Assembly: GCA_016871715.1 (NCBI GenBank)
Contig: VHCO01000004.1
Coordinates: 1 to 64,000, forward strand
From: Verrucomicrobiota bacterium
Lineage (GTDB): Bacteria; Verrucomicrobiota; Verrucomicrobiia; Limisphaerales; J093
Direction: 5' to 3'
Length of the DNA: 64,000 nt
Shown here: positions 44,901 through 52,884 of the stretch, in pieces
How the letters are laid out: every line of letters starts with the position of its first letter
Position numbering within the stretch: the first letter of the stretch is position 1
Made by a program: the position numbers and the translations under genes
The notes under the pieces: generated by a model
Database searches by the model: none
Told to the model about the DNA's origin: nothing
Seen by the model: only the letters and a program-made list of their open reading frames with translations

Positions 44901-45936
44901 CCACGTCGAGTTCTTCGTCGACGGCAACCCAGTGGGCGAAGACACCTCGGCCCCGTACTCGAGCCCGCCGTTGAACCTGGCTGTCGGGCGTTACACCCTC
45001 ACGGCCCGGGCCACGGACGACGACCTCATGACCCGTCTGTCCCCGCCGGTGCTCATCCAGGTCGGCCAACCGACACCACAAGTCCTGCTCGTGGTGGGCG
45101 ATCCCAACAACCTGGGCCCCGGGGACGCCGGTGTCCAACAACGCCTCGAAAGCTTCGGGTTCGAGGTCGTGGTGGTGGACGATGCGGCCTCGACAACCCA
45201 AGACGCGGTGCTCAAGGCGCTGATCTTAACCTCGGCCACGGTCAGTTCGGGCAGCGTCACCACCAAGTTCCGCGATGTGCCGGTCCCGGTCCTTAACTGG
45301 GAGCAGGCGTTGCAGGACGATTATCTGCTGACAGGCGACACGGTGGATGTCGAGCGCGGCGAGACCCCCGATCCGGGCGATCAGACGGACATCAGCCTGG
45401 TCCAGCCCAGCCATCCGTTGGCCGCCGGCTTGATCGCTGGCCGCCGTCCCGTGGTGAGCTCGCCGCAGCGGTTTACCTGGGGTGTTCCGGCCGCCTCGGC
45501 CGCGATCGTGGCCACGCTGGCCGACAATCCCACCCGCGCCACCATTTACGCTTACGATACCGGCGCCTTGCTCATCGACGGTCTCACCAAAGCCCCGGCG
45601 CGGCGCGTCCACTTCCTGCTCCAGGAAAACACCTTTGCCGGACTGAACCAGGACGGCCTCAGGCTGTTCGACGCCGCCGCCAGCTTCGCCATGAATCGGC
45701 CGCTCAAGCCCGAGCCCAAGCCGGTCACCATGCAGAACGCCCGAGTCAGCGCCGGCAGTCTCAGCTTCAGTTTCAACACGGTGACCGGTGGCACCTACCG
45801 GGTGCAGTACCGCGATGCGCTTGGGAGCGGCGCCTGGCTCGACCTCCAGACTGAAGTTGGCACGGGCGCGGCGGCGACCGTCACCCACGCTTTGGCCGCA
45901 GGCATGACTCGCTTCTATCGAGTGATCAGCGAGTAA
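41965..45936 (+). CDS. Large secreted multidomain protein with CBM6-like and Ig-like domains
   Basis: Exported protein of 1323 residues overlapping the ROK gene by 4 bp. After the signal peptide ('LILLATICVVLLAPRGRA') comes a beta-sandwich region. Ig-like layers then alternate with CBM6-like lectin domains, recognised by 'ALVIEAEDYNYANAQ' with 'AAGEWLNYTRTF', and by 'VVEAESFFLNTPG'. Bacterial Ig-type segments include 'DPASILLELDGANVT' and 'SDSTSAHVEFFVDGNPVG'-like pieces ('HVEFFVDGNPVGED'). Near the end a Rossmann-like segment appears ('VLLVVGDPNNLGPGDAGVQQ'). The C-terminus 'GGTYRVQYRDALGSGAWLDL' to 'MTRFYRVISE' is the common terminal module. No catalytic domain is identified; glycan binding is the best guess. 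Confidence 0.87.
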   Translation: MNMTLLESHENRRPRTLILLATICVVLLAPRGRALPIVTSVVETGGDGPPTAKFTGETFDHPNLGTGFTVPVFDEEAPAFTDRAHQWNGADPAVPLPAYLVGGEYIMIRNDNRENTGFQLDVTLSQRALVYVLVDNRLSDGFNTDPPDFTTSMTWLLTSGWAPVATGWNRISDPFYPDEVGVDEGGDGFGPGMGINQWSSIYVKELPAGAFSLFQADNPSRNMYGVVVTPVPAEQPPKIVNLSPADRTHFQSAASAITFNVTTVTPNQVPTAEIRLVLNGADVTSRLAMAGSATDRQVTWPGPLTANTFYTGLITAKDNAGRTTTKAWSFDTVNPTTALVIEAEDYNYANAQCNFDGTVPVPPVTGGLLLDNPAPVNADFPTPDSYANRVGMLGVDYGDQAATAGSLQNNVYRLCDLVGTQRGTDFLRQKFADTGTTDYQVHQVAAGEWLNYTRTFAAGPYEVYLRLNGTGTPKLRLDLVTGDRTRANPSSFLLGFFEAASGLGYRYVRLTDLGGQPLVLGLTGVQTVRLTALEATSSLNLNYLLFVPSTDPASLLGPVVASTVPIPGTVNAPSARPIEVNIVNRTTAVDPASILLELDGANVTGASSVTPGPTGVTVRYQPPVPFPLASSHTAKVSFRDTAGNPVTTEWSFTVTTDEELPTLVGTRPVLDPGTKILTLVVTFSEPMDPRSLLERTHYTANKGLTFTAAGPGPDSSSVVLTGTGATSGRSYVLTVNEVRDAAGNAIASNSTIRFNPSPFEQDTQGFLVVEAESFFLNTPGTGSSPEIWTFVTDKAGYSGRGAMQTLPDNSGTSPSPDQLAQSPRLDYPVKFVRTGTHYIWIRGSAGTGGPTGTSGNSDSLHFGMDQQHLMAVAGLNNPNFVWSRTVQSSLGNNFLEVFAPGETTLQLWMREDGTYADKILLTTDPAYVPSGLGPVESRRVGDPFAPNIQIGSPTDGQIFGLGEPITLTATVTDPDSTSAHVEFFVDGNPVGEDTSAPYSSPPLNLAVGRYTLTARATDDDLMTRLSPPVLIQVGQPTPQVLLVVGDPNNLGPGDAGVQQRLESFGFEVVVVDDAASTTQDAVLKALILTSATVSSGSVTTKFRDVPVPVLNWEQALQDDYLLTGDTVDVERGETPDPGDQTDISLVQPSHPLAAGLIAGRRPVVSSPQRFTWGVPAASAAIVATLADNPTRATIYAYDTGALLIDGLTKAPARRVHFLLQENTFAGLNQDGLRLFDAAASFAMNRPLKPEPKPVTMQNARVSAGSLSFSFNTVTGGTYRVQYRDALGSGAWLDLQTEVGTGAAATVTHALAAGMTRFYRVISE

Positions 45937-45946
45937 ACCCGTCGGC

Positions 45947-46900
45947 TCAGCCTGCCGGCCTGGCCTGGGACGCCGCCTGGGACGAATCGGAGCGTGCTGG
46001 AGCGCCCTGACGCCACGGCTCGAGCCCGGCAACGATGCGCCGGGTCGAGTGCGCTTTGTTGAGCGTGTAGAAGTGGATCCCCGGGACGCCCTGGTTCAAG
46101 AGATCGGCGCATTGTTGCGTCGCGAACTGGATGCCGAACTCGAGCGCGGCCGCTTCGTCGTTCGCGAACTGGTTCAACTGCTGTTGCAGCCGCGCCGGTA
46201 TGGTGGCCCCGCACAACGCCACGAATTTCTGGATCTGACCCGCGCTCAAGATCGGGATCACCCCAGGCACCAAGGGCACCCGTACCCCCAACGGCCCCAC
46301 CAGGCGATCGCGGAATTCGTAGAAAAGGGCGTTGTCAAAGAACATCTGGGTCAGGACGAAATCTGCGCCGCACGCGATCTTGGCCCGTAATCGCTCCCAA
46401 TCGACCTGCTTGCCTTCCGGGCACTCGAGGTGCCCCTCGGGAAAGCCCGCCACCCCAATCGAGAACCCATCCACCTCCCGCGTGAGCGTCACCAATTCAT
46501 GCGCGTATTGGAATCCGCCCTCGGTCCGCACAAACGTCGGCGCGCCGGCCGGCGGATCGCCCCGCAGAGCTAAGATGTTCCGAATGCCCCGCCGCTTCGC
46601 GTCCAGCAGCAGCTCGACAATCTGCTCCCGCGTCGAGCCCACGCACGTCAGATGCGCCATGGCGGCTATCCCGAACTCCGTTTGGATGCGTTCGACCATG
46701 CGGAGGGTCCGGTCGCGCGTGCTGCCCCCCGCTCCGTAGGTGACCGAGCAGTAGTCCGGCCCCAACTCGGCAAGGTCCGGCAAGGTCTTGGCGAAGAAGC
46801 TCCGTTCGCCCTCGTCGGTCTTGGGCGTGAAAAACTCGAACGACAGCACCGGCCGCCCCGTCGCCCGAGCATTTGCATAGAGGTCACGAATGAACTGCAT
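45947..46900 (-). CDS. metF: 5,10-methylenetetrahydrofolate reductase
   Basis: Flavoenzyme reducing methylene-THF to methyl-THF for methionine synthesis; 317 residues, normal for bacterial MetF. 'LSFEFFTPKTDEGER' holds the catalytic Glu, 'SVTYGAGGSTRDRT' the FAD/folate loop, 'HLTCVGSTREQ' and 'ILALRGDPPAG' further FAD contacts, and 'GVAGFPEGH' and 'LTQMFFDNALFYEF' the substrate region. The start MQFIRDLYAN is unambiguous. It is convergent with the large secreted protein (10 bp apart) and downstream of uvrB on the same strand, with a 198-bp gap containing repeat D. No upstream riboswitch is recognised. Confidence 0.97.
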   Translation of the reverse strand: MQFIRDLYANARATGRPVLSFEFFTPKTDEGERSFFAKTLPDLAELGPDYCSVTYGAGGSTRDRTLRMVERIQTEFGIAAMAHLTCVGSTREQIVELLLDAKRRGIRNILALRGDPPAGAPTFVRTEGGFQYAHELVTLTREVDGFSIGVAGFPEGHLECPEGKQVDWERLRAKIACGADFVLTQMFFDNALFYEFRDRLVGPLGVRVPLVPGVIPILSAGQIQKFVALCGATIPARLQQQLNQFANDEAAALEFGIQFATQQCADLLNQGVPGIHFYTLNKAHSTRRIVAGLEPWRQGAPARSDSSQAASQARPAG

Positions 46901-46963
46901 AAACCCTCATCGTGTCCGCCAGCCCGCCGCAACGCAAGTCGTCTCCCGCCAGACACCCGGTCG

Positions 46964-47051
46964 CCCGAATCCTCAGCGAGGTGCTCGAGGTCTGCCATCG
47001 CCATCGCGGGTGAACCCCGGCAGGCTCCTTGTGGAGCGCGAGCACCGACTG
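46964..47051 (+). repeat. Dispersed intergenic repeat D, copy 2
   Basis: Same core as the - strand copy at 15130-15204: 'GAATCCTCAGCGAGGTGCT', 'CTGCCATCGC' (here followed by an extra CATCGC) and 'CTCCTTGTGGAGCGCGAGC'. It lies in the gap between metF and uvrB. A 3-frame peptide 'PNPQRGARGLPS' is shared but is not judged to be a gene. Confidence 0.7.
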
Positions 47052-47098
47052 GCGCGTAGCGGCGGACTGGCCTCCACCGCGGTTCTCTCTACCCAGCG

Positions 47099-49153
47099 TC
47101 AGCGCGACGCTCGGTTTCGGCGCGCGCGGTGATGGGCTGGCTGACCTGGGGTGGCTCCGTGGGCTTGGGCGGTACCCGTAGGCATGGTCCCGGCGAACTG
47201 GCGTCTGAGCTCGCGCACCTGGTCGCGCAGGAGGGCGGCTTTTTCGAATTCGAGTCGGTGGGCAGCCTCGACCATGTCGGCTTCGAGTTCGCGGATCGTC
47301 TCCGTGACATCGAAATCGGCGCTGGTCTCGCGCAGCAGGTTCGCAGCCTCGGCCTGTTGGTCGTGGTGCGCCGCGAGGCTGGCCTCGACGGCGCGGCTGA
47401 CGCTGCGGGGCGTGATGTGATGTTCGCGGTTGTAGGCGAGCTGCTTCTCGCGACGGTACTGGGTGGTGCGCAAGAAGCTCTGAATGCTCTGCGTCATGAC
47501 GTCGGCGTAGAGGATCACCTCGCCGTGGAGGTGGCGGGCGGCCCGACCGGCGGTCTGGATCAGGCTGGTCGTCGAGCGGAGGTACCCTTCCTTGTCCGCA
47601 TCGAGTATCGCAACCAAGGAAACCTCCGGCAGATCTAGACCTTCGCGCAAGAGGTTGATGCCGACGAGCACATCGAATTCGCCCTTGCGGAGGGCGCGGA
47701 GGATCTCGACGCGTTCGATGGCGTCAATCTCGCTGTGCAGGTAACGCACATTGATGCCGATCGCACGCAAGTAATCGGTCAACTCCTCCGCCGTCCGCTT
47801 GGTCAGCGTCGTGACCAACACCCGTTCCTTGCGCTCGACCCGCCGGCGCGCCTCCTCGATGAGGTCGTCAATCTGCCCCGCCAACGGCCGGACCGTGTTT
47901 GGCGGGTCGACCAGGCCGGTGGGGCGGACGATCAACTCGACCACCTGTCCTTTGGACCACTCGAGTTCCCGCGGACTGGGCGTGGCGCTCGCGTAGATCG
48001 TCTGGCCCTGCAACTTTTGGAACTCGGCGAAGTTCAGAGGGCGGTTGTCCAGCGCGCTGGGCAGGCGGAAACCGTACTCGACCAGCACCTGTTTGCGCGA
48101 CAGGTCGCCCGCGTGCATGCCGCCGATCTGGGGCACGGTCGCATGCGATTCGTCGATCACCAGCACATAGTCCTCCGGCATGAAATCCAGGAGGGTGCAC
48201 GGCCGCGACCCCGGTGGCCGCTCCCCGAGATGCCGCGAGTAGTTCTCGATGCCCGAGCAGAAACCCATCTCGACCATCAGCTCCAGGTCGTATTCGGTGC
48301 GCGTCTTGATCCGTTGCGCCTCGAGCAACTTGCCCCGGCCCTCGAACCAAGCGATCCGCTCGGTCAGTTCCTCGCGGATGGCGAGCACGGCGCGCTTGAT
48401 CTTCGCCAGCGGCGTCACGAATTGCGCCGCCGGATACACGGTCACCGCCGTCAATTCCTCCAACTTGTGGCCCCGGGCAGGGTCGAAGCGCGTGAGCCGA
48501 TCGAGTTGGTCGCCGAAAAACTCCAGCCGCAAAGCATCCTCGCGGTAGGCCGGCCGCAACTCGACCGTGTCGCCTCGCACTCGGAACTGACCGCGCTCGA
48601 ACCCGATGTCGTTGCGGGTGTACTGGAGGTCCACCAACCGCCCCAGCACCTGGTCGCGCAAGGCCGCAGCCCCGGCTTCCAGGTGCAATACCATCTCCTC
48701 GTAATCCTCCCGACTCCCAATCCCGTAGATGCAGGAGACACTGGCCACCACGATCACATCCCGCCGGGCGAACAGGGAGCTCATGGTCGAGAGCCGCAGC
48801 CGTTCGATCTCTTCGTTGCGACTCGAGTCCTTCTCGATAAACGTGTCCGTGCGGGGGATGTACGCCTCGGGTTGGTAATAGTCGAAGTAGCTGACGAAGT
48901 ACTCGACGGCGTTGCGAGGGAAGAAGCCCTTGAACTCGGCGTAGAGCTGCGCCGCCAGGGTCTTGTTGTGCGAAATCACGAGCGCGGGTCGACCCACGTT
49001 CCGAATCGCGTTGGCGATCGTGAAGGTCTTGCCCGAACCCGTCACGCCCACGAGGGTTTGGTGCCGAACCCCCGCCTGCAGCCCAGCCGTGAGCTTGGCA
49101 ATCGCCTGGGGTTGATCCCCCGCCGGCTCGAACGGTGCCACGAGTTCAAACAT
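47099..49153 (-). CDS. uvrB: Excinuclease ABC subunit B
   Basis: DNA-damage-recognition helicase of nucleotide excision repair; 684 residues, usual length. Walker A 'GVTGSGKT' is at residues 36-43. The damage-binding beta-hairpin region is 'SYFDYYQPEAYIPRTDTF', and the DEAD-like box is 'VIDESHA'. Helicase motifs V and VI appear in 'VLVGINLLREGLDLPEVSLV' and 'QTAGRAARH'. The C-terminal UVR domain ('LEADMVEAAHRLEFEKAAL') binds UvrC. The tail after residue 660 is basic and rich in Ala/Pro/His. No uvrA or uvrC gene is in the window. It stands alone with repeats in the gaps on both sides. Confidence 0.98.
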   Translation of the reverse strand: MFELVAPFEPAGDQPQAIAKLTAGLQAGVRHQTLVGVTGSGKTFTIANAIRNVGRPALVISHNKTLAAQLYAEFKGFFPRNAVEYFVSYFDYYQPEAYIPRTDTFIEKDSSRNEEIERLRLSTMSSLFARRDVIVVASVSCIYGIGSREDYEEMVLHLEAGAAALRDQVLGRLVDLQYTRNDIGFERGQFRVRGDTVELRPAYREDALRLEFFGDQLDRLTRFDPARGHKLEELTAVTVYPAAQFVTPLAKIKRAVLAIREELTERIAWFEGRGKLLEAQRIKTRTEYDLELMVEMGFCSGIENYSRHLGERPPGSRPCTLLDFMPEDYVLVIDESHATVPQIGGMHAGDLSRKQVLVEYGFRLPSALDNRPLNFAEFQKLQGQTIYASATPSPRELEWSKGQVVELIVRPTGLVDPPNTVRPLAGQIDDLIEEARRRVERKERVLVTTLTKRTAEELTDYLRAIGINVRYLHSEIDAIERVEILRALRKGEFDVLVGINLLREGLDLPEVSLVAILDADKEGYLRSTTSLIQTAGRAARHLHGEVILYADVMTQSIQSFLRTTQYRREKQLAYNREHHITPRSVSRAVEASLAAHHDQQAEAANLLRETSADFDVTETIRELEADMVEAAHRLEFEKAALLRDQVRELRRQFAGTMPTGTAQAHGATPGQPAHHRARRNRASR

Positions 49154-49251
49154 AGCGTCTCGACCGCCCTAGGAACTACCATGCGCCCCTGGGGCTTGTC
49201 ACCCGAGAACACCGCCAGCACGCCGCGGCCTCTCGTGTCCAAAACAGTCTG

Positions 49252-49279
49252 CGGCGCGCAGAGGACTGCGCGCCTTACC
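49252..49279. repeat. Single arm of repeat A
   Basis: CGGCGCGCAGAGGACTGCGC then GCCTTACC is the right arm of family A, differing from the canonical arm at one base near the end; no left arm is present upstream. It lies in the divergent gap 49154-49611 between uvrB and asnS. The rest of the gap has an AT-richer patch at 49335-49390 and short GATGGC repeats at 49550-49570. Confidence 0.7.
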
Positions 49280-49338
49280 GCCGATCTGTTCTGCTAGACC
49301 CGTGTGGCCCGGCAGCGGTCAACACCCAGGAGCGTTTC

Positions 49339-49369
49339 TTGAAGCAACAATCGTGTCAACAACTAAAAT
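49339..49369 (+). promoter_or_regulatory. Candidate asnS promoter
   Basis: TTGAAG (49339-49344) and TAAAAT (49364-49369) with a 19-bp spacer lie in the AT-richest part of the gap before asnS. Spacing is wider than ideal, so this is tentative. The predicted leader would be about 240 nt; I see no T-box features. Confidence 0.25.
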
Positions 49370-49611
49370 CATGTCTTACAGCACAACAAGACCAGTTCCC
49401 GGCTCGTTCGCGGGGCGGATGGAGCTGGCCTCAGGGCGGTCGGGCGCGCGACGGGGGCGCTTGGGCCTTGTGAGCGGGGGCGCCTTAGGCCACTATCGCC
49501 GGCACCGCATCGCGCCCTCGGGGCAGGAGAGCAGAGCGGGCAACCGGCGATGGCGATGGTGATGGCGATCGCCGCCCCTGGACCGCTCGGCAGCGTTGCG
49601 ACGTTTGGATC

Positions 49612-50973
49612 ATGCGAACATTAATTAAACAAGTATTGGCGTCCAAAGAACCGCGCGACGGCCTGGTCGTGCAGGGCTGGGTGCGGACTCGGCGGGACGC
49701 GAAAGGCTTTTCCTTCCTCGAACTCAACGACGGGTCGTGCCTGGCCAACCTGCAGGTGATTGTGGATGCCGCCACGCCCGGCGCAGCCGATCTTCCCCGC
49801 CTGACCACGGGCGCGTCGGTCAGCGTCGGCGGCGCTCTGGTTCCCTCGCCGGCCAGCGGGCAGAAGTGGGAAATGCGCGCCTCGCAACTCGAGTTGGTGG
49901 GCGCCGCGGATGCCTCTTACCCGCTGCAGAAGAAGGGCCATTCGATGGAGTTCCTTCGCACCATTGCCCACCTGCGACCGCGGTCGAACTTGTTCGGCGC
50001 GGTCTTTCGCACCCGGAGTCGGCTGGCGTACGCGGTCCACCAGTTCTTTCAGGAGCGGGATTTCGTTTACGTGCACACGCCGATCATCACGGCAAGCGAC
50101 TGCGAGGGCGCAGGCGAGATGTTCCGCGTGACGGCCCTGAAGGGCAACATCGACGAGCAGCCGCAGACCGACTTTTTCGGGCGGCGCGCCTACCTGACCG
50201 TCAGTGGTCAACTCGAGGCCGAGACGTTCGCTTGCGCGTTGTCGAACGTGTACACGTTCGGCCCGACCTTTCGCGCGGAGAACTCGAACACCGCCCGGCA
50301 CGCCGCCGAGTTTTGGATGATCGAACCGGAGATGGCCTTCTGCGATCTGGACGGAGACATGGCCTTAGGCGAGGAGTTCATCAAGGCGATGGCCCGCTTC
50401 GCCCTGGAACAGTGCAGCGAGGACATGGCGTTGTTTGCGAAGTTCGTCGATCGGGGCATCACCGAGCGTCTAAGGTTCGTGATCGAGCGCCCGTTCCAGC
50501 GGGTGCCGTATACCGAGGCCATCGCGATCCTCGAGCAGTGCGGGCGCCGCTTCGAGTTTCCGGTGGCGTACGGCCAGAATTTACAGTCGGAGCACGAGCG
50601 TTTCCTGACCGAGGAACACTGCAAATCGCCCGTGACGGTTTACAATTACCCGCGGGAGATCAAGCCCTTCTACATGCGGCTCAACGAGGACGGGAAGACG
50701 GTCACGGCGATGGACGTGCTGGTGCCGGGCATTGGCGAGGTGATCGGCGGTTCCCAGCGCGAGGAGCGGTTGGACGCGCTCGAGGAGAACTTGCGTCATC
50801 ACAAGCTGGATCCGAAAGACTATTGGTGGTACTTGGATCTCCGTCGCTACGGCTCGGTGCCCCACGCGGGGTTTGGCCTGGGCTTCGAGCGCCTGCTGAT
50901 GTTCCTCACCGGCGTGAGCAACATCCGTGACGTGGTTCCGTTTGCTCGCACACCGGGTAGCGCCGAGTTCTGA
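49612..50973 (+). CDS. asnS: Asparaginyl-tRNA synthetase
   Basis: Charges tRNA-Asn with asparagine in the cytoplasm; 453 residues, class IIb. The N-terminal OB fold ('[20 protein letters not shown]') binds the anticodon. Class II motif 2 is '[20 protein letters not shown]', preceded by '[16 protein letters not shown]', and motif 3 is '[20 protein letters not shown]'. 'CEGAGEMF' and '[12 protein letters not shown]' distinguish AsnS from AspS. The start is ATG at 49612. It stands on its own transcript and is followed 45 bp later by an amidohydrolase gene on the same strand. Confidence 0.98.
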   Translation: MRTLIKQVLASKEPRDGLVVQGWVRTRRDAKGFSFLELNDGSCLANLQVIVDAATPGAADLPRLTTGASVSVGGALVPSPASGQKWEMRASQLELVGAADASYPLQKKGHSMEFLRTIAHLRPRSNLFGAVFRTRSRLAYAVHQFFQERDFVYVHTPIITASDCEGAGEMFRVTALKGNIDEQPQTDFFGRRAYLTVSGQLEAETFACALSNVYTFGPTFRAENSNTARHAAEFWMIEPEMAFCDLDGDMALGEEFIKAMARFALEQCSEDMALFAKFVDRGITERLRFVIERPFQRVPYTEAIAILEQCGRRFEFPVAYGQNLQSEHERFLTEEHCKSPVTVYNYPREIKPFYMRLNEDGKTVTAMDVLVPGIGEVIGGSQREERLDALEENLRHHKLDPKDYWWYLDLRRYGSVPHAGFGLGFERLLMFLTGVSNIRDVVPFARTPGSAEF

Positions 50974-51018
50974 TTTCCGCTGGTCAAGGCCTCTCCGCTC
51001 GGCGAGGCTCGTTCACAA

Positions 51019-52005
51019 ATGACCATGCGGCGGAAACACTCGCGGCGAGGCTTCTTGGGTGCGCTCGGGCTCGGTTTCGGCGCGGGTTTGGCCCGGGACG
51101 ACGGCGCGGAGCTCCTGCGGGCAGCCCCTGCCGCCGAGGTTCCTCCCGCGACTCTCATCGACACGCACACCCATTTCTACGATCCCACCCGGCCGGAGGG
51201 GGTGCCGTGGCCGCCCGCGACGGATCCGCTGCTGTACCGCACGGTGCTGCCGGCCGATTACCAGGCGCGGCCGACGCCGGCGCCGGTGACCGGCACGGTC
51301 GTGGTCGAGGCCAGCCCGTGGGTCGAGGATAATCAGTGGGTGCTCGATCTCGCCGCGCGCGAACCGTTCATCGTGGGCCTGGTGGGGCATCTGCCGATCG
51401 GCACAGCCGAGTTTCCCGATTTGCTCGAGCGTTTCGCCGCGCACCGGCTCTTCCGCGGGCTGCGTCTGCGGGGCGTGCCTTGGTCCACGGTGGCGAGCGC
51501 ACCCCTGGCGATCGACCACCTCAGGCTGCTGGCCGACCGCGACCTCTGTCTCGATGTGGTGGGGGGGCCGGAGTTGCTCGCGCCGGTGGTCGACCTGGCT
51601 CGGCAGGTGCCGTCGTTGCGCATCGTGATCGACCATTTGGCTGGGGTGCGCGTGGACGGCCAAGCGCCGCCCGTGGATTGGCAGCGCGCGTTCCGCCGCG
51701 CGGCCGAGTGCCCCAAGGTCTATTGCAAGGTCTCCGGCTTGGTGGAAGGCACGGGCAAGTCCGACGGGGGCGCACCGGGCGCGACCGAGTACTACCGGCC
51801 GGTGCTCGATTGCGTGTGGGAGTGGTTCGGGCCGGACCGGCTCATCTACGGGAGCAATTGGCCGGTGAGTGAGCGGTTTGCTTCCCTGGCGACGGTGCAG
51901 CGCATCGTGGCGGAGTACTTCAGCTCGCGGGGCCGCGTGGCCGCCGAGAAGGTCTTTTGGCGCAACGCGGGCGCGGCGTATCGGTGGGTGCGGCGGACGG
52001 CCTGA
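51019..52005 (+). CDS. Tat-exported amidohydrolase (COG3618 type)
   Basis: Metal-dependent hydrolase of 328 residues in the amidohydrolase_2 family, which includes L-fucono-, rhamnono- and related lactonases. A twin-arginine signal 'HSRRGFLGALGLGFGAGLA' starts the chain. The metal motif is 'LIDTHTHFYDPTRPEG' (HxH), with 'RGLRLRGVP', 'VIDHLAGVRVDG', 'VYCKVSGLVEG' and 'LIYGSNWPVSE' as further conserved blocks. Relatives commonly hydrolyse sugar lactones. It is 45 bp after asnS and convergent with the CBS-domain gene, 8 bp away. Substrate unknown. Confidence 0.9.
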   Translation: MTMRRKHSRRGFLGALGLGFGAGLARDDGAELLRAAPAAEVPPATLIDTHTHFYDPTRPEGVPWPPATDPLLYRTVLPADYQARPTPAPVTGTVVVEASPWVEDNQWVLDLAAREPFIVGLVGHLPIGTAEFPDLLERFAAHRLFRGLRLRGVPWSTVASAPLAIDHLRLLADRDLCLDVVGGPELLAPVVDLARQVPSLRIVIDHLAGVRVDGQAPPVDWQRAFRRAAECPKVYCKVSGLVEGTGKSDGGAPGATEYYRPVLDCVWEWFGPDRLIYGSNWPVSERFASLATVQRIVAEYFSSRGRVAAEKVFWRNAGAAYRWVRRTA

Positions 52006-52013
52006 ACGCCGTC

Positions 52014-52463
52014 TTAGCTGGGGTACTGGCCGGTGATGTAGCTCTGGAGCTGGTTAATGGTGGCGCTCTGCGCTTTGATGATCCAGTTGACCAGGTCCCC
52101 GATCGAGACAATCCCCGCTACCTGGCCCTCCTGCAGCACCGGCAGGTGCCGGATGCGGTAATCGGTCATCAGTTGCATGCATTCTTTGATGGTACCGTGG
52201 AGGGGTATGGTGATCAGTTTCTCGGTGATGATGTCACGGACCTGCGTTTGCTTGGAGTTCTTGCCCAGCAAGGCGATCTTGCGCGTGTAGTCGCGCTCGG
52301 AAAGGATCCCGACCGGTTGCCCACCGTCGGTCACCAACAGCGCCCCAACGTTCTTCTCCGCCATCAGCTTGATCGCGTCGAAGACCATCGTGTCGGCCGC
52401 CACCGACCACACCTGGTGGCCTTTGGCCTTGAGAATTGCGTCTACTGTCCCAATCGATTCCAT
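52014..52463 (-). CDS. CBS-domain protein
   Basis: 149-residue cytoplasmic protein made of two CBS domains, which bind adenine nucleotides or related ligands as a regulatory module. The ATG at 52463 gives 'MESIGTVDAILKAKGHQVWS'; the frame is open upstream but loses coding character there. The first CBS has 'DAIKLMAEKNVGALLVTDGG' and 'VGILSERDYTRKI', the second 'ECMQLMTDYRIRHLPVLQEG' and 'AGIVSIGDLVNWII'. Stand-alone proteins of this kind are widespread; the partner is not evident here. Confidence 0.93.
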   Translation of the reverse strand: MESIGTVDAILKAKGHQVWSVAADTMVFDAIKLMAEKNVGALLVTDGGQPVGILSERDYTRKIALLGKNSKQTQVRDIITEKLITIPLHGTIKECMQLMTDYRIRHLPVLQEGQVAGIVSIGDLVNWIIKAQSATINQLQSYITGQYPS

Positions 52464-52884
52464 GTCTTGATCATCGCACCAAGATGCCCCGGTTCGCGGT
52501 GCCGATCTGCGGCGCGCTCGCCGCTCCCCAGCCAACCAGCCAGCATCAAGTTCGTAACCAGCACGAACTCTGAACTGGGCCTGCGATGTGATAGTCACTA
52601 TTAAGGGCGACCCATCCGGAGTCAAGGCGCGCTTTCGGGTCGGCTACAATTCTGCGGCAGGGCTCTGCAATCCACCCCTCTTAGCGGAGCACCCTGGGGT
52701 AGTGTGCCCACCCAACGGTCAAAGAGCCCCGGACCGCTAGGTGTCCAGCCTCGAGGCTGCCTTTGAGGCCCGCCAACAGCCCTCGCCTTCGCGCACAAGT
52801 CTTCTTACCGGGGCGCACTTGAATTCCAGCGTTGTCATTAACTCTCCTTTGCGACAGAGTGATCGAAAAGCGCCGAACTTGTCT
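52464..52884. other. Intergenic region without recognisable gene
   Basis: This 421-bp divergent gap lies between the CBS and LamG genes. It has short inverted segments near 52720-52765 (GGCCTCGAGG-like pieces) and no protein or RNA I recognise. A less GC-rich stretch before the LamG start (52820-52880) may hold its promoter. Confidence 0.4.

Noticed and set aside
46890-47132. A small gene between metF and uvrB
   Set aside because: The frame is explained by dispersed repeat D and has no start site or domain support.
49300-49611. T-box riboswitch before asnS
   Set aside because: No T-box core sequence, specifier stem or terminator hairpin is apparent in the leader.
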